Below, in pieces: positions 31,615-43,496 of a stretch of 64,000 nt of DNA. Below the pieces are notes generated by a model that worked only from the letters and a program-made list of their open reading frames with translations, did not search any database and was not told the DNA's origin. How positions within the stretch are numbered: position 1 is the first letter of the stretch; every line of letters starts with the position of its first letter. The position numbers and the translations under genes are program-made. The DNA is from Lineus longissimus (taxonomy: Eukaryota > Nemertea > Pilidiophora > Heteronemertea > Lineidae): NCBI RefSeq assembly GCF_910592395.1, contig NC_088320.1, positions 12,026,501 through 12,090,500 of the forward strand, written 5' to 3'.

Positions 31615-32717
31615 TTGATATCTTTAGACTTTCTCCATCTTGAACGGAGCAAAGGTGGTTATGAGTATGTCCTTTTGCTCGTGGATCATTTCAGTAGATT
31701 TGCAGTTGGTTACCCTACTCGAAACAAGAAAGCTAAAACTGCAGCCGAGAAACTGTTCAATAACTTTGTATTCAGATATGGTTTTCCTCGGAGAATTCAC
31801 CATGACCAAGGTGGTGAGTTCGAAAATTCACTTTTCTCTCATCTACAGCAACTTTCTGGCATGTCAGCAACCAGGACTACTCCCTATCACCCGCAAGGGG
31901 ATGGTCAGGTTGAAAGAATGAATAGGACTCTTTTGGGAATGTTGAGATTGCTCAATGAGAGACAGAAAAGTGCTTGGAGTGATCATTTGGACAAAGTGTT
32001 GCTCGCTTATAATTGTACAAAGCATGAATCTACCTCGTATTCTCCATACTTTCTATTGTTCGGACGGTCTCCTAGACTCCCAATATACACTCTTTTTGGG
32101 CTAGTTGAAGACTCCAGCAAAGCATCGTATCAGAAATATGTCGAAAACTGGCAAAAGCTATGCAGGATGCACATGACACAGCCAAGGACAAATCAGAGAC
32201 TGCAGGAAAAAAGAGCAAAGCTCGCTATGATAAGCGCGTACATGGTAAACCTCTCGGAATTTCTGACAGAGTGCTGGTCAGGAATCTCAGCCAGAGGGGT
32301 GGACCCGGTAAACTACGATCTTACTGGGAGGATAAGATTCACATAGTCACATCCAGGAAAGGCGATCCAGACAACAGTCCAGTCTACGGTGTGAAGCCGG
32401 AGAATGTTTCAGGCAAGGAACGTGTACTTCACAGGAATATGCTCATGCCTTGTCCAGAGCTAAACCTGGACACAGATCTCGCGGACACTAGCAAACTGTG
32501 TAAAACTAAACAATCGAAAACTGTGTCGAAATCTGTTCCTCCAAAGTCAACTTGTGCCGATCCTGAATCAGACAGTGATGATGAATTTGATGAACTATGT
32601 GATTTGGCTGCACCCTACCTTTTGAAAGCAGGGAGGGGTAGAGATAAGGTGTCTGTCACTAGAGAAATTGAAATTGACTCTGAAAATGGTTCGCAGAACG
32701 GTACATTTGAACATTAA
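31615..32717 (+). pseudogene. Ty3/gypsy integrase core and C-terminal part
   Basis: The first frame (31615-32346) holds the integrase core: [15 protein letters not shown] (first Asp), [15 protein letters not shown] (second Asp) and [15 protein letters not shown] (Glu), then [16 protein letters not shown] one-base frame change near 32155 moves the reading to 32160-32717: a basic stretch ([10 protein letters not shown]), a YWEDKIHIV segment and an acidic tail ending at 32717. The same frame change is present in the duplicate at 36155 onward, so it predates the duplication. Confidence 0.85.
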
Positions 32718-33197
32718 CAGGAAAATCAGCTTGTTACTGAGGATATCAATCGGTCATTTTCTGAGGAAAATCGGTCATTTCCTAACAGTAGTAGACAGCC
32801 GTCTAGCGCTGGTTCCAGTCCTGGAGTGTTTGAACAGAATCGATCCAGTATTGAGTCTAGTCCTGGAGTTGAACAGAATCGATCTAGCACTGAGTCCAGT
32901 CTGGGGAGCCTAAGCCCGGAGGCTCAAGAATTTCAGCCTAGAGCTACCAGAAATAGGAATGTGAGAAAACCGCAGAGACTAACGTATGATGAACTAAGAA
33001 AACCGTCTGTCTCTACGGTACCAGTTAGTGTGGCAGGTTCAGTCACTGGGCATGGAGTTTCACATCAGAAAACAGTTCTCATGAATCTTCAAGGAGTTCC
33101 AGTACAACAACCTGTCCTGTGGTGGCAAATGTTCAGACCACCAGAGCCGTTATGGAATCCGTCCCTAGGACAATGGGTGTATCCAGTTCGAGGCTGA
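32718..33197 (+). pseudogene. gypsy pol C-terminal extension (Ser-rich)
   Basis: After the stop at 32715-32717, a frame to 33197 reads two SSPGVEQNRSS-type repeats, then RATRNRNVRKPQRLTYDEL and a Pro/Trp-rich end. It is probably the natural continuation of the same polyprotein interrupted by a nonsense codon. An almost identical copy lies at 36771-37250. Confidence 0.6.
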
Positions 33198-35598
33198 TTC
33201 ATACACGAAATCTAGTCAGGATACGTGGTGAATGTTTGTGACAATATTTAATGAAACTTTGCGACGATAAAACCGCACCACAAGAGGTAATGTTCGAAAC
33301 TTTGGGCGTGCATCGAGAAAAATAGTGAAATATGCATATGGGTGAAGTACTGGTAACCTCTCCCCATTGTGGTTGATTTCTAAAGTGTTTCTGGTGACGT
33401 TTAGATGACATTTTAGATGCTGGTTTGAGTTTTGTTTTGAAGGACTTCAGATTATGTTCATTTTGTCAGCATGTCTTTATTTGGGAATGATTTATTCCTG
33501 GGACAATCTTGCGTGAATACTGTACGGTTGCTGAAATTGGTGAAATTGGGAATAATTCTGAAGTCTAGAAGATAAAATGATTTCCAGTATAGTGTTTGTC
33601 ATACAAGTATAGAGTGTGTATTGTGCAGGTATGCTAATCTGAAGTTCACAGGTGAAGCCTACATGCACCTTTAAAAGAACTGACTCTTGCAAGCAGAAAC
33701 TAGGAGCCATTATAGTCTGTGGACTTTGGGACAAGATTGATCACCTTGTTCCCTTTATTTGGTGAATAGAAAGCTTGGTGGTGTTTACACTCAGTGATGA
33801 GATATTTTGTGTTTTATCATGTCATTATAGTGGATTGAAGCGCTGTTCAGTTAATGTTCTTTGATTTTTGTGTTAAAAGTTCATGTCATAAGTGTTTTTA
33901 CAGTAGTGGAGACTTTAAGTCATATCCTGTGCAGGAGATTTGAGTTTTAAGGACTGATCTTAATCATGACAAAAGTTTAGGCAACAGGTTTTGCACCACC
34001 ATAGATATGCACGTGCACGATATGCACGTGGGGAAATATTTTCCTTATTTGGTCAATCCAATCCATATACCAAGAAATATTTTTTTTGTAGCACTTCTGA
34101 TTTCAAAATTGCGCCGATTTCGCGGGGTAGTTACTAAACCTCGTCACCAACCACCTCGCACACTTGTCACCAGGTAGCTCCTCGGAGTCGCATATTTGAT
34201 TGTCGTTGGTTGGCTGTAGGCTCTAATTATTCTTTTATTAAATTAATTAAAATTTTTTAACCCCCACCGATATAAAATGCCAACATAACTAGAAAAATCA
34301 TTTGTATTTAGCAGCGTTTCATAAGCAAAGTCATAATCATAATCCAAACACCGATTGCGCGAGCAAATTGGTGAGAGTTCCATGATTGAACGAATTTCTG
34401 TACCCTAGCGTAAAGCGACAAACTACGGTCTGTGAAGGGAGTAGTAATACTATCCTGTCTCTCTTGAGCATCATTGAACCAATTTGCCATGATTGGAACA
34501 AACAAATAAGAACTACATCTACACTACTAAATCTATAGACTTCCAAGGAAATCACGGCAACCGTGCGCACTGTCTCTTTGAAACTTCACCTAACCTTTCA
34601 CTACCTTTCCGTTTACAAAATGATCGATTCTCAGTCTAAACATTTGCCGGGAATGTGGACTTTTTAGCGATTTTATTCAGGAATTTTGTCTGATCTAAAA
34701 CTCACGGAAATTGCCGGACATTGCCGAAGTTGACCGTTCCGTGTTGATGACGTCATCAGTAGCGAACAAAGTGACAGACCAGTGAAGAACAGTCAATTTG
34801 CAACTTTCGCCCTGCCATCTGTTGGAGACTTCGTGAACCAAAATGTGTTGATGACGTCATCAGCGAACAAAGTGACAGACCAGTGAAGAACAGTCAATTT
34901 GCAAAGTGTCAATGTTGTCCGGCGAGTTTTGCACCTGTTTTTGGTAATTATCCGTCCTTTCTGTTACAGTTATGATTACAAAATGTTAAGATATTGGAGA
35001 TTACTATATTATGCACCATGACCTGGTACTGGTTGTTTAAATTACACGGGCAGAAACATGCTCGGCAGACAGACTGACACAGAATGACAGAATGTCAGAA
35101 GCGCTGGCCTGTCATGCCTGTCGTTCGAAGGCCTACGTCACTGTGCCGGCCTGTGCATGCTGACAACTGCACATTGCGCCGGCCTGTGCATGCTGCGTGC
35201 AGAATGCTGCGTGCAGAAACATGTTCAGCAGACTGACACAGAACTTAGAGGAATTAAATAGACAGAAGCGCTGGCCTGTTGTTCGTCACTCGCACTGCAC
35301 ACTGTCAATGACTGTGCCGGCCTCTGGCTGCATGCTTACACAGCACACTGCGCCGGCCTGTGCCTGCTGACACTGCACATTGTGCCGGCCTGTGCATGCT
35401 GACACACTGTACACTGCGCCGGCCGGCACGACGCGTTTCAGCAGTTAAAACACCGGAAAAGAGAAAAAAAATTAATCTCTGCGAGTGAGAGTACCGAAGG
35501 CACTTTAGTGATGATTTTTCCCGGTTTTCCTATTCTTGAACTGTTCAAACGCATCCATGTGTGTGCATGCTGCGTACATAACTGAACTGCCTGCCATG
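33198..35598 (+). repeat. long repeat (LTR or LTR plus UTR) of the gypsy element, copy 1
   Basis: This 2.4 kb non-coding block follows the pol end and is duplicated, with few differences, at 37251-37955 plus 40473-42050 around a nested element. In copy 2 it is followed by a gag-like start. The arrangement pol-block-gag is what an LTR would give, but exact LTR ends, primer site and polypurine tract were not pinned down. It contains CTG/TGCCGGCCTGTG(C)-rich repeats (about 35150-35430) and CRE-like palindromes. Minus-strand frames at 34308-34570 recur in the second copy but are explained by the near-identity. Confidence 0.6.
34748..34859. promoter_or_regulatory. two CRE-like palindromes in a short tandem duplication
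   Basis: TGACGTCA occurs at 34748-34755 and 34852-34859, each within GTTGATGACGTCATCAG followed by GCGAACAAAGTGACAGACC. The intervening sequence is a tandem duplication absent from copy 2, which has a single site at 41319-41326. TGACGTCA is the consensus for bZIP (CREB/ATF) proteins; a role in LTR transcription is inference. Confidence 0.5.
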
Positions 35599-36121
35599 CA
35601 GTCATTTGTTGTACTCCCTGCAGTGGACATCAGCAGTCAGGAGGGGCCATCCATTTAGCCTAAGTAAGGGTCCATCCATTTAAAATTACGCATGAAAAGC
35701 AAAGCTGATTTTTGGCCCCCCTGAATGCATGCTATAGCCTACACGCATTGGGGTACACCCCCTGCCCCCTTCCCTTACGTAAGTATGGACTGCGCCTCCT
35801 GCCGTATGGGCGGTTATTTCCTCATTAAATGATGTCCTAAAACGCGTCTTTATAACTGGCGACTCGTGTGTGTGTGTAGAGCAACCCGTGCGTACAGAGC
35901 AAAACGCGCGTATCTAACTCGCGACCCCTACAAAGAACATAACGCGAATGTATAACTACTGTCGCATAAACGTGCCGTCGGATAACTAGTGTCGGATAAC
36001 TAGTGTCGGATAAGTGCTGTCGGATAACTGCTGTCGCATATAAGGTTCCTCAGCCTCCCGCATCGCGGCGCTAGTTATTATTACTTCTGCTCTAAGCGAC
36101 GTAATCCCGAGTTTGAGACAG
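35599..36121 (+). repeat. insertion in copy 1, carrying a GTCGGATAAC-rich repeat
   Basis: Compared with 42040-42062, copy 1 has about 520 extra bases between GAACTGCCTGCCA and the A-run before ATGACCACTAATC. Its right part (about 35815-36100) is the inverted counterpart of 42230-42530. It contains reiterated GTCGGATAACTAGT and GTCGCATA units, and many CGCG and CGAC steps. Confidence 0.6.
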
Positions 36122-36130
36122 AAGAAAAAA

Positions 36131-37250
36131 ATGACCACTAATCAAGATCCACATGTTGAAGACTCCAGCAAAGCATCGTATCAGAAATATGTCGAAAACT
36201 GGCAAAAGCTATGCAGGATGCACATGACACAGCCAAGGACAAATCAGAGACTGCAGGAAAAAAGAGCAAAGCTCGCTATGATAAGCGCGTACATGGTAAA
36301 CCTCTCGGAATTTCTGACAGAGTGCTGGTCAGGAATCTCAGCCAGAGGGGTGGACCCGGTAAACTACGATCTTACTGGGAGGATAAGATTCACATTGTCA
36401 CATCCAGGAAAGGCGATCCAGACAACAGTCCAGTCTACGGTGTGAAGCCGGAGAATGTTTCAGGCAAGGAACGTGTACTTCACAGGAATATGCTCATGCC
36501 TTGTCCAGAGCTAAACCTGGACACAGAGATCTCGCGGACACTAGCAAACTGTGTAAAACTAAACAATCGAAAACTGTGTCGAAATCTGATCCTCCAAAGT
36601 CAACTTGTGCCGATCCTGAATCAGACAGTGATGATGAATTTGATGAACTATGTGATTTGGCTGCACCCTACCTTTTGAAAGCAGGGAGGGGTAGAGATAA
36701 GGTGTCTGTCACTAGAGAAATTGAAATTGACTCTGAAAATGGTTCGCAGAACGGTACATTTGAACATTAACAGGAAAATCAGCTTGTTACTGAGGATATC
36801 AATCGGTCATTTTCTGAGGAAAATCGGTCATTTCCTAACAGTAGTAGACAGCCGTCTAGCGCTGGTTCCAGTCCTGGAGTGTTTGAACAGAATCGATCCA
36901 GTATTGAGTCTAGTCCTGGAGTTGAACAGAATCGATCTAGCACTGAGTCAAGTCTGGGGAGCCTAAGCCCGGAGGCTCAAGAATTTCAGCCTAGAGCTAC
37001 CAGAAATAGGAATGTGAGAAAACCGCAGAGACTAACGTATGATGAACTAAGAAAACCGTCTGTCTCTACGGTACCAGTTAGTGTGGCAGGTTCAGTCACT
37101 GGGCATGGAGTTTCACATCAGAAAACAGTTCTCATGAATCTTCAAGGAGTTCCAGTACAACAACCTGTCCTGTGGTGGCAAATGTTCAGACCACCAGAGC
37201 CGTTATGGAATCCGTCCCTAGGACAATGGGTGTATCCAGTTCGAGGCTGA
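36131..37250 (+). pseudogene. internally deleted gypsy copy: gag start joined to pol end
   Basis: The N-terminal sequence TTNQDPHV matches the gag-like start at 42062 and is fused at about 36155 directly to the integrase C-terminal region duplicated from 32104 (offset 4051). The rest repeats 32104-33197 almost base for base, including the frame change near 32155. One extra pair of bases near 36527 shifts the frame further. Everything between gag start and late integrase has been lost, so it is a deletion derivative. Confidence 0.8.
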
Positions 37251-37955
37251 TTCATACACGAAATCTAGTCAGGATACGTGGTGAATGTTTGTGACAATAT
37301 TTAATGAAACTTTGCGACGATAAAACCGCACCACAAGAGGTAATGTTCGAAACTTTGGGCGTGCATCGAGAAAAATAGTGAAATATGCATATGGGTGAAG
37401 TACTGGTAACCTCTCCCCATTGTGGTTGATTTCTAAAGTGTTTCTGGTGACGTTTAGATGACATTTTAGATGCTGGTTTGAGTTTTGTTTTGAAGGACTT
37501 CAGATTATGTTCATTTTGTCAGCATGTCTTTATTTGGGAATGATTTATTCCTGGGACAATCTTGCGTGAATACTGTACGGTTGCTGAAATTGGTGAAATT
37601 GGGAATAATTCTGAAGTCTAGAAGATAAAATGATTTCCAGTATAGTGTTTGTCATACAAGTATAGAGTGTGTATTGTGCAGGTATATGCTAATCTGAAGT
37701 TCACAGGTGAAGCCTACATGCACCTTTAAAAGAACTGACTCTTGCAAGCAGAAACTAGGAACCATTATAGTCTGTGGACTTTGGGACAAGATTGATCACC
37801 TTGTTCCCTTTATTTGGTGAATAGAAAGATTGGTGGTGTTTACACTCAGTGATGAGATATTTTGTGTTTTATCATGTCATAATAGTGGATTGAAGCGCTG
37901 TTCAGTTAATGTTCTTTGATTTTAGTGTTAAAAGTTCATGTTATAAGTGTTTTTA
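37251..37955 (+). repeat. gypsy long repeat, copy 2, left part
   Basis: Near-identical to 33198-33900 with a few substitutions and a 2-bp insertion near 37684. It is interrupted at a TA dinucleotide (37954-37955) by the nested element and resumes at 40473. Confidence 0.85.
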
Positions 37956-40470
37956 GCTCAGCTGACAAAGTCAGCGGAGCTAGTCAAATAGCTAATTGAT
38001 TGGTGTTTGTCCTTCCATCCTGCCAGCCATCTAGCCATGTTGGGCATTTTGTAACCGTACAGCCAAGGCACTTCAAATATGGTTTTGTATATAAACACCG
38101 CAGAAAATGTTGCTTACAGAAAAAAATTTGGGCGATTCGACTCAAATTCAGCTCCCCAGGGGGCAAAAGGCGTAAATGAAAAAACAATTTTTTGACGCTC
38201 TATTCGAGCAGATAAAAGCTTGAAATAAAGTTGAAAAGGTCTTCATGATACAGAAGTTTTGATATAAAATAGATTAGTGTGGATTTATATCACCAGTTGG
38301 CGGTAGTGAGCAAAACTGTTGTTTGACCCCAGATGACCCCGCTTTAAATTTCCCGCCGCGAACTGACATGAAAACCTCGAACCAGGGAATACCGGACTGC
38401 TGGTATTGCCAGTGCATTCACTGTATGAACGGCTCGTCTGGGGTAAATTGACGAGGCGGCTCGACCCTCCACTGCGCGGTCGAGGTTACCTGGAGTACTA
38501 TCATCAAGAAAATGGCGGTGACCTTTTTATTTCTACCGGAGCGATGATTTTGTAAGTGACAAATTTTCTTATTTAAGCCTTTACGGAAATGTATTTTGGT
38601 ACGAATCTTCACACGTTTATAGAAAAGATCAACGAGAATGTGTTCAAATGCCCTCATAACGATGAGTTCAACGGAATTTGGTCAAAACAACCTTCGAATG
38701 GAGTCAACTTCCTTTGCGAAATTGAAGCGACGACCTCATTATTTATCGTAATTTATGCAGATCTGAGTCCAGCTGATGGGCAAAATTAGCGATGGTTTCA
38801 AAACAGTCTCCCAGACATGGGGCAATCTCTTCATTATCATAATGGGATTTGGAGGCATGTTTACAGATTTTACAAGTTCGAGACCTGTAGGACCTAAAAC
38901 TCGCATAGATCCCCATAGATCCCCTCTATTTGTCGAGTTAGCGCCCCTGTAAAATCATGCATTTTCGGACACTAGAACGAAATCTTCCTGCGGATATCGC
39001 GGTTTCGGTGATGATTTAAGGAGAAATTGACTGTTATTAGAGTTGTATGGGACAGAAATGAGTTCATACTTCATGAATACATGAATATATTATGATATGG
39101 GCGGGCTTCTAAGTCAAAACAATAACAAACTCAACTGCATCTCTACCGTGTATCGCGTAGTGCATTGCCTAGTGTATTTCGTAGTGTATTTTAGCGGAGA
39201 CATTATTTCCACACTTTGGCCACGCCAAACGTCTTTTTTATTCGTGGAAGTTAATCTGCTCTGTAAATTTTATTTTACACAGGAAGAATCCATACAAGGT
39301 ATTGCAATATTTCATGTCTATTGGTGTATTTGTGTACAGGAGCAGACCAGACAGTGAGACGTGGAGATGTGTTTAGTGCTGGTGCTGTCAGTAGACTGAA
39401 TCTGATTGGCCATAACGATCAGTAATATGGGTCGTGATCACGTGATGTGACGTCACCGCGGTATCCTCCTTGGCTGATGGGTGATGTTCTGAGTTGTGTT
39501 CAAACTATTGGAAACTTCGGAAATTAGTTCTATTAGTTCTACTATTCTACAGGAGTATATTATAGACATTGATGTTGACAGCTAAAAGCACGAAAACTTT
39601 GTTTATTTATCAAACTGTATCGAGTGTTATCGAATCGGATGGATGTGTCGATCGTCGGGGCGGATTGATATGTGGTTGTGCGTCCAAGGCGATTAGGTTA
39701 TTCAGTTAGTTTGAGAAAGATCATGATCATGAAGATGCGTGTTGTGTTATCATAACCGGAAACTAATTTGAAGTTATTAGTGGTGTTGTCATTGCCATTT
39801 TTTGCATGGAATGATAGTTCGAGAGCTCTCATCGACGTATTCAGCATTGACGGAAAGTAGGTCCGGATTTGGCAAACACTGTACAATCACTTTCCATCTT
39901 GACGTCTTGTAAATGTAATAATCTTTGCCAAATCAGTGATTCTTATATAATTTACTCCATGATTGCAATCAGCCTTTGTTAAATTCCAATCACCTGCAGT
40001 TCAGGTCAATCTTTTAACAATAAAGTTAATTTTCTTAAGCACCTCTTTATCTTACTTCTTCACATACACATCCCAAACACTTTGCTAAATCCACTAACCC
40101 CCCCTCCCCCCCCATTTCAAGTTGGTATTGCACCAGACCCAAGCTCAACGGTACAATGATCATGTAAGTGTCCAAATACCTTTTCAGGACATACTAGTAT
40201 GAGGGCATCAATTTTGATACCAGAAGGAAAACCAATCCTGTTTGTGTGTCACTGTGACATAGATCCTGGCTCTATTGGAAATGTCGCACTCGCACTGCAT
40301 TACTTCATGTGATGTCACTTACATCTTTCACAGTTGAAAAATTGAAGCATCCATGGTTATTGTAACTATATATAGTCCTTGCCAAATCTATCTAAAAGTA
40401 TCAGTAAAACTGCTAAACTATGAATTGTATATGCTTACTCAGCTGAGCGCCAGGCCCTTGGGCCTCTTGT
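37956..40470 (+). mobile_element. 2.5 kb non-autonomous element with TA target duplication, copy 2
   Basis: The uninterrupted sister block reads AGTGTTTTTACAGTAGTGG across 33891-33909. Here the same sequence is split after TA, and TA is repeated on the right (40471-40472) before CAGTAGTGG. The left end is GCTCAGCTGACAAAGTCAGC; the right end is AGGCCCTTGGGCCTCTTGT. The ends are not simple inverted repeats of each other apart from a GCTCAGCTGA motif near each. No transposase is encoded. An inverted relative lies at 5490-7349. Confidence 0.8.
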
Positions 40471-40472
40471 TA

Positions 40473-42050
40473 CAGTAGTGGAGACTTTAAGTCATATCCT
40501 GTGCAGGAGATTTGAGTTTTAAGGACTGATCTTAATCATGACAAAAGTTTAGGCAACAGGTTTTGCACCACCATAGATATGCACGTGCACGATATGCACG
40601 TGGGGAAATATTTTCCTTATTTGGTCAATCCAATCCATATACCAAGAAATATTTTTTTGTAGCACTTCTGATTTCAAAATTGCGCCGATTTCGCGGGGTA
40701 GTTACTAAATCTCGTCACCAACCACCTCGCACACTTGTCACCAGGTAGCTCCTCGGAGTCGCATATTTGATTGTCGTTGGTTGGCTGTAGGCTCTAATTA
40801 TTCTTTTATTAAATTAATTAAAAATGTTGAACCCCCACCGATATAAAATGCCAACATAACTAGAAAAATCATTTGTATTTAGCAGCGTTTCATAAGCAAA
40901 ATCATAATCATAATCCAAACACCGATTGCGCGAGCAAATTGGTGAGAGTTCCATGATTGAACGAATTTCTGTACCCTAGCGTACAACGACAAACTACGGT
41001 CTGTGAAGGGAGTAGTAATACTATCCTGTCTCTCTTGAGCATCATTGAACCAATTTGCCATGATTGGAACAAACAAATAAGAACTACATCTACACTACTA
41101 AATCTATAGACTTCCAAGGAAATCACGGCAACCGTGCGCACTGTCTCTTTGAAACTTCACCTAACCTTTCACTACCTTTCCGTTCACAAAATGATCGATT
41201 CTCAGTCTAAACATTTGCCGGGAATGTGGACTTTTTAGCGATTTTATTCAGGAATTTTGTCTGATCTAAAACTCACGGAAATTGCCGGACATTGCCGAAG
41301 TTGACCGTTCCGTGTTGATGACGTCATCAGTAGCGAACAAAGTGACAGACCAGTGAAGAACAGTCAATTTGCAAAGTGTCAATGTTGTCCGGCGAGTTTT
41401 GCACCTGTTTTTGGTAATTATCCGTCCTTTCTGTTACAGTTATGATTACAAAATGTTAAGATATTGGAGATTACTATATTATGCACCATGACCTGGTACT
41501 GGTTGTTTAAATTAAACGGGCAGAAACATGCTCGGCAGACAGACTGACACAGAATGACAGAATGTCAGAAGCGCTGGCCTGGCTGTCATGCCTGTCGTTC
41601 GTAGGCCTACGTCACTGTGCCGGCCTGTGCATGCTGACAACTGCACATTGCGCCGGCCTGTGCATGCTGCGTGCAGAATGCTGCGTGCAGAAACATGTTC
41701 AGCAGACTGACACAGAACTTAGAGGAATTAAATAGACAGAAGCGCTGGCCTGTTGTTCGTCACTCGCACTGCACACTGTCAATGAATGTGCCGGCCTCTG
41801 GCTGCATGCTTACACAGCACACTGCGCCGGCCTGTGCCTGCTGACACTGCACACTGTGCCGGCCTGTGCATGCTGACACACTGTACACTGCGCCGGCCGG
41901 CACGACGCGTTTCAGCAGTTAAAACACCGGAAAAGAGAAAAAAAATTAATCTCTGGGAGTGGGAGTACCGAAGGCACTTTAGTGATGATTTTTCCCGGTT
42001 TTCCTATTCTTGAACTGTTCAAACGCATCCCTGTGTGTGCATGCTGAACT
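40473..42050 (+). repeat. gypsy long repeat, copy 2, right part
   Basis: Matches 33901-35598 with a few substitutions, lacking the 0.1 kb tandem duplication around the CRE-like site. It contains the GCCGGCCTGTGC-rich stretch (about 41570-41900) and ends GAACTGCCTGCCA. Confidence 0.85.
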
Positions 42051-42061
42051 GCCTGCCAAAA

Positions 42062-42215
42062 AATGGCTACTAATCAAGATCCACATGTGCTCCAGCGGGC
42101 AGCACGCATGCTGCAAGACGTTGTGAATTTGTTGGGCAGGCCTACCCAGGACCAGGTCCCTCTTGATAATCGGGTTGATAATATTGCCTACTACATTACA
42201 GTTACCAATTGGTAA
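42062..42215 (+). pseudogene. gypsy gag N-terminal fragment
   Basis: ATGGCTACTAATCAAGATCC opens a frame of about 50 codons (TNQDPHVLQRAARMLQDVV onward) to a stop at about 42213. The start corresponds to the one fused to pol at 36131, which places this block just downstream of the long repeat as expected for gag. The rest of gag is missing. Confidence 0.6.
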
Positions 42216-42229
42216 ATCGTATGTCGCTT

Positions 42230-42530
42230 AGAGCAAAAACAATAATCATCAAGACACAAGAGCGCCGCGATGCGGGAGGCTGAGGAACCTTATATGCGAC
42301 AGCAGTTATCCGACAGCACTTATCCGACACTAGTTATCTGACACTAGTTATCCGACGGCACGTTTATGCGACAGTAGTTATACATTCGCGTTATGTTCTT
42401 TGTAGGGGTCGCGAGTTAGATACGCGCGTTTTGCTCTGTACGCACGGGTTGCTCTACACACACACACGAGTCGCCAGTTATAAAGACGCGTTTTAGGACA
42501 TCATTTAATGCGGAAATAACCGCCCATACT
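42230..42530 (-). repeat. inverted copy of the GTCGGATAAC-rich repeat
   Basis: The reverse complement of this segment matches about 35815-36100, including AAAACGCGTCTTTATAAC, the GTGTGTGTAGAGCAACCCG run and the repeated GTCGGATAAC units. Confidence 0.8.
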
Positions 42531-42558
42531 GCCGGTCATTTGTAGGAGTGGACCTATA

Positions 42559-43178
42559 AAGCCACAACCAGATTAGCAATTTTTAATGGAATTTTAATTC
42601 CATCCAGACCTCAGAACACACCTGTGAATAGTGTGGTCAACTCAACAACTTTTCTTATTCAAGTAATTTGATAATTTCCACCAGTATTGTTGTCTGAGCT
42701 GCCTGTTCTATTTTCAAGCAACATGTTGTCACTCCAGGTGGTCACTATTTGTAATGTGGATGGTGCAGCACCACTTTCTAACCAGTGTTTTCAACAGCAT
42801 TGAGGGGAAAACAAGCATTTCTACATTCTGGATGGGTTGTAATGTAAAAACTTAACCTAGGTCTATATTGTAAATTAATTTGGGGCGTATTTTTGTACAA
42901 GTTGGAAATTTTTATGGCGTTTGCATTTTAGGTGTGGTGTATAAAACAGGCACTCGAATTGTGAAATATGCTGTAACCCAACCTTTAGCACCCTCCTTGC
43001 TAAAGAGAGGCCAGTAAACGAGTAATTTTGATCTGGACTCTCTTTCCCACTGAATCTTTAGGAAGTGTTGTGGAGAATTCATGTTTAGTCTGGACGACAC
43101 AGCAAGTTTAGTTCTCCAAGTAGACATCTGGTGTCATCATATCTTGCTGAAGAAAAATTGCTAATGTGGTTGTGGCTT
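42559..43178. mobile_element. 620-bp TIR element (possible MITE)
   Basis: AAGCCACAACCAGATTAGCA at 42559 is mirrored at the right end, where the reverse complement from 43178 reads AAGCCACAACCACATTAGCA, giving about 25 bp of inverted terminus with one mismatch. The interior has no gene. The flanks allow a TA-type target but this is ambiguous. Confidence 0.65.
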
Positions 43179-43496
43179 AAGCCATACCACGGGTAACTTT
43201 ACTAGTGTACTTTTAAAAACTTGAGGAAAGGAATGTTGAACAATCTGACTGGCCGCAAGGCAAAAATGGGGGGTGCGGCGGGTGTCCCCCGAATTATATA
43301 TAATAGCGGCTTACACTCACTAAGGACAATGTATTACGAAAACAAAAATGTGTCAGATGGAACTATGGATGTACCCAACATGGGGGGGTTGGGGGGGGGG
43401 GGTTCCCCTCCACTGTACTCGGTAAAAACGTTACGCTATCGTAGGGGGGTTCAGGGGTGCTCCCGACCTAAAGGGGGGCGCACTAAGTCCTTGACT
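43179..43496. other. no gene; G-rich tract
   Basis: Contains runs of seven and ten or more G (about 43383-43402) and further GGGGGG tracts to about 43480. The plus frame across it is low-complexity and unlikely to be coding. Confidence 0.5.

Noticed and set aside
34308-34570. Two overlapping minus-strand frames repeated at 40879-41141
   Set aside because: Recurrence is explained by the duplicated gypsy long repeat, which is nearly identical over non-coding parts too, so there is no sign of coding constraint.
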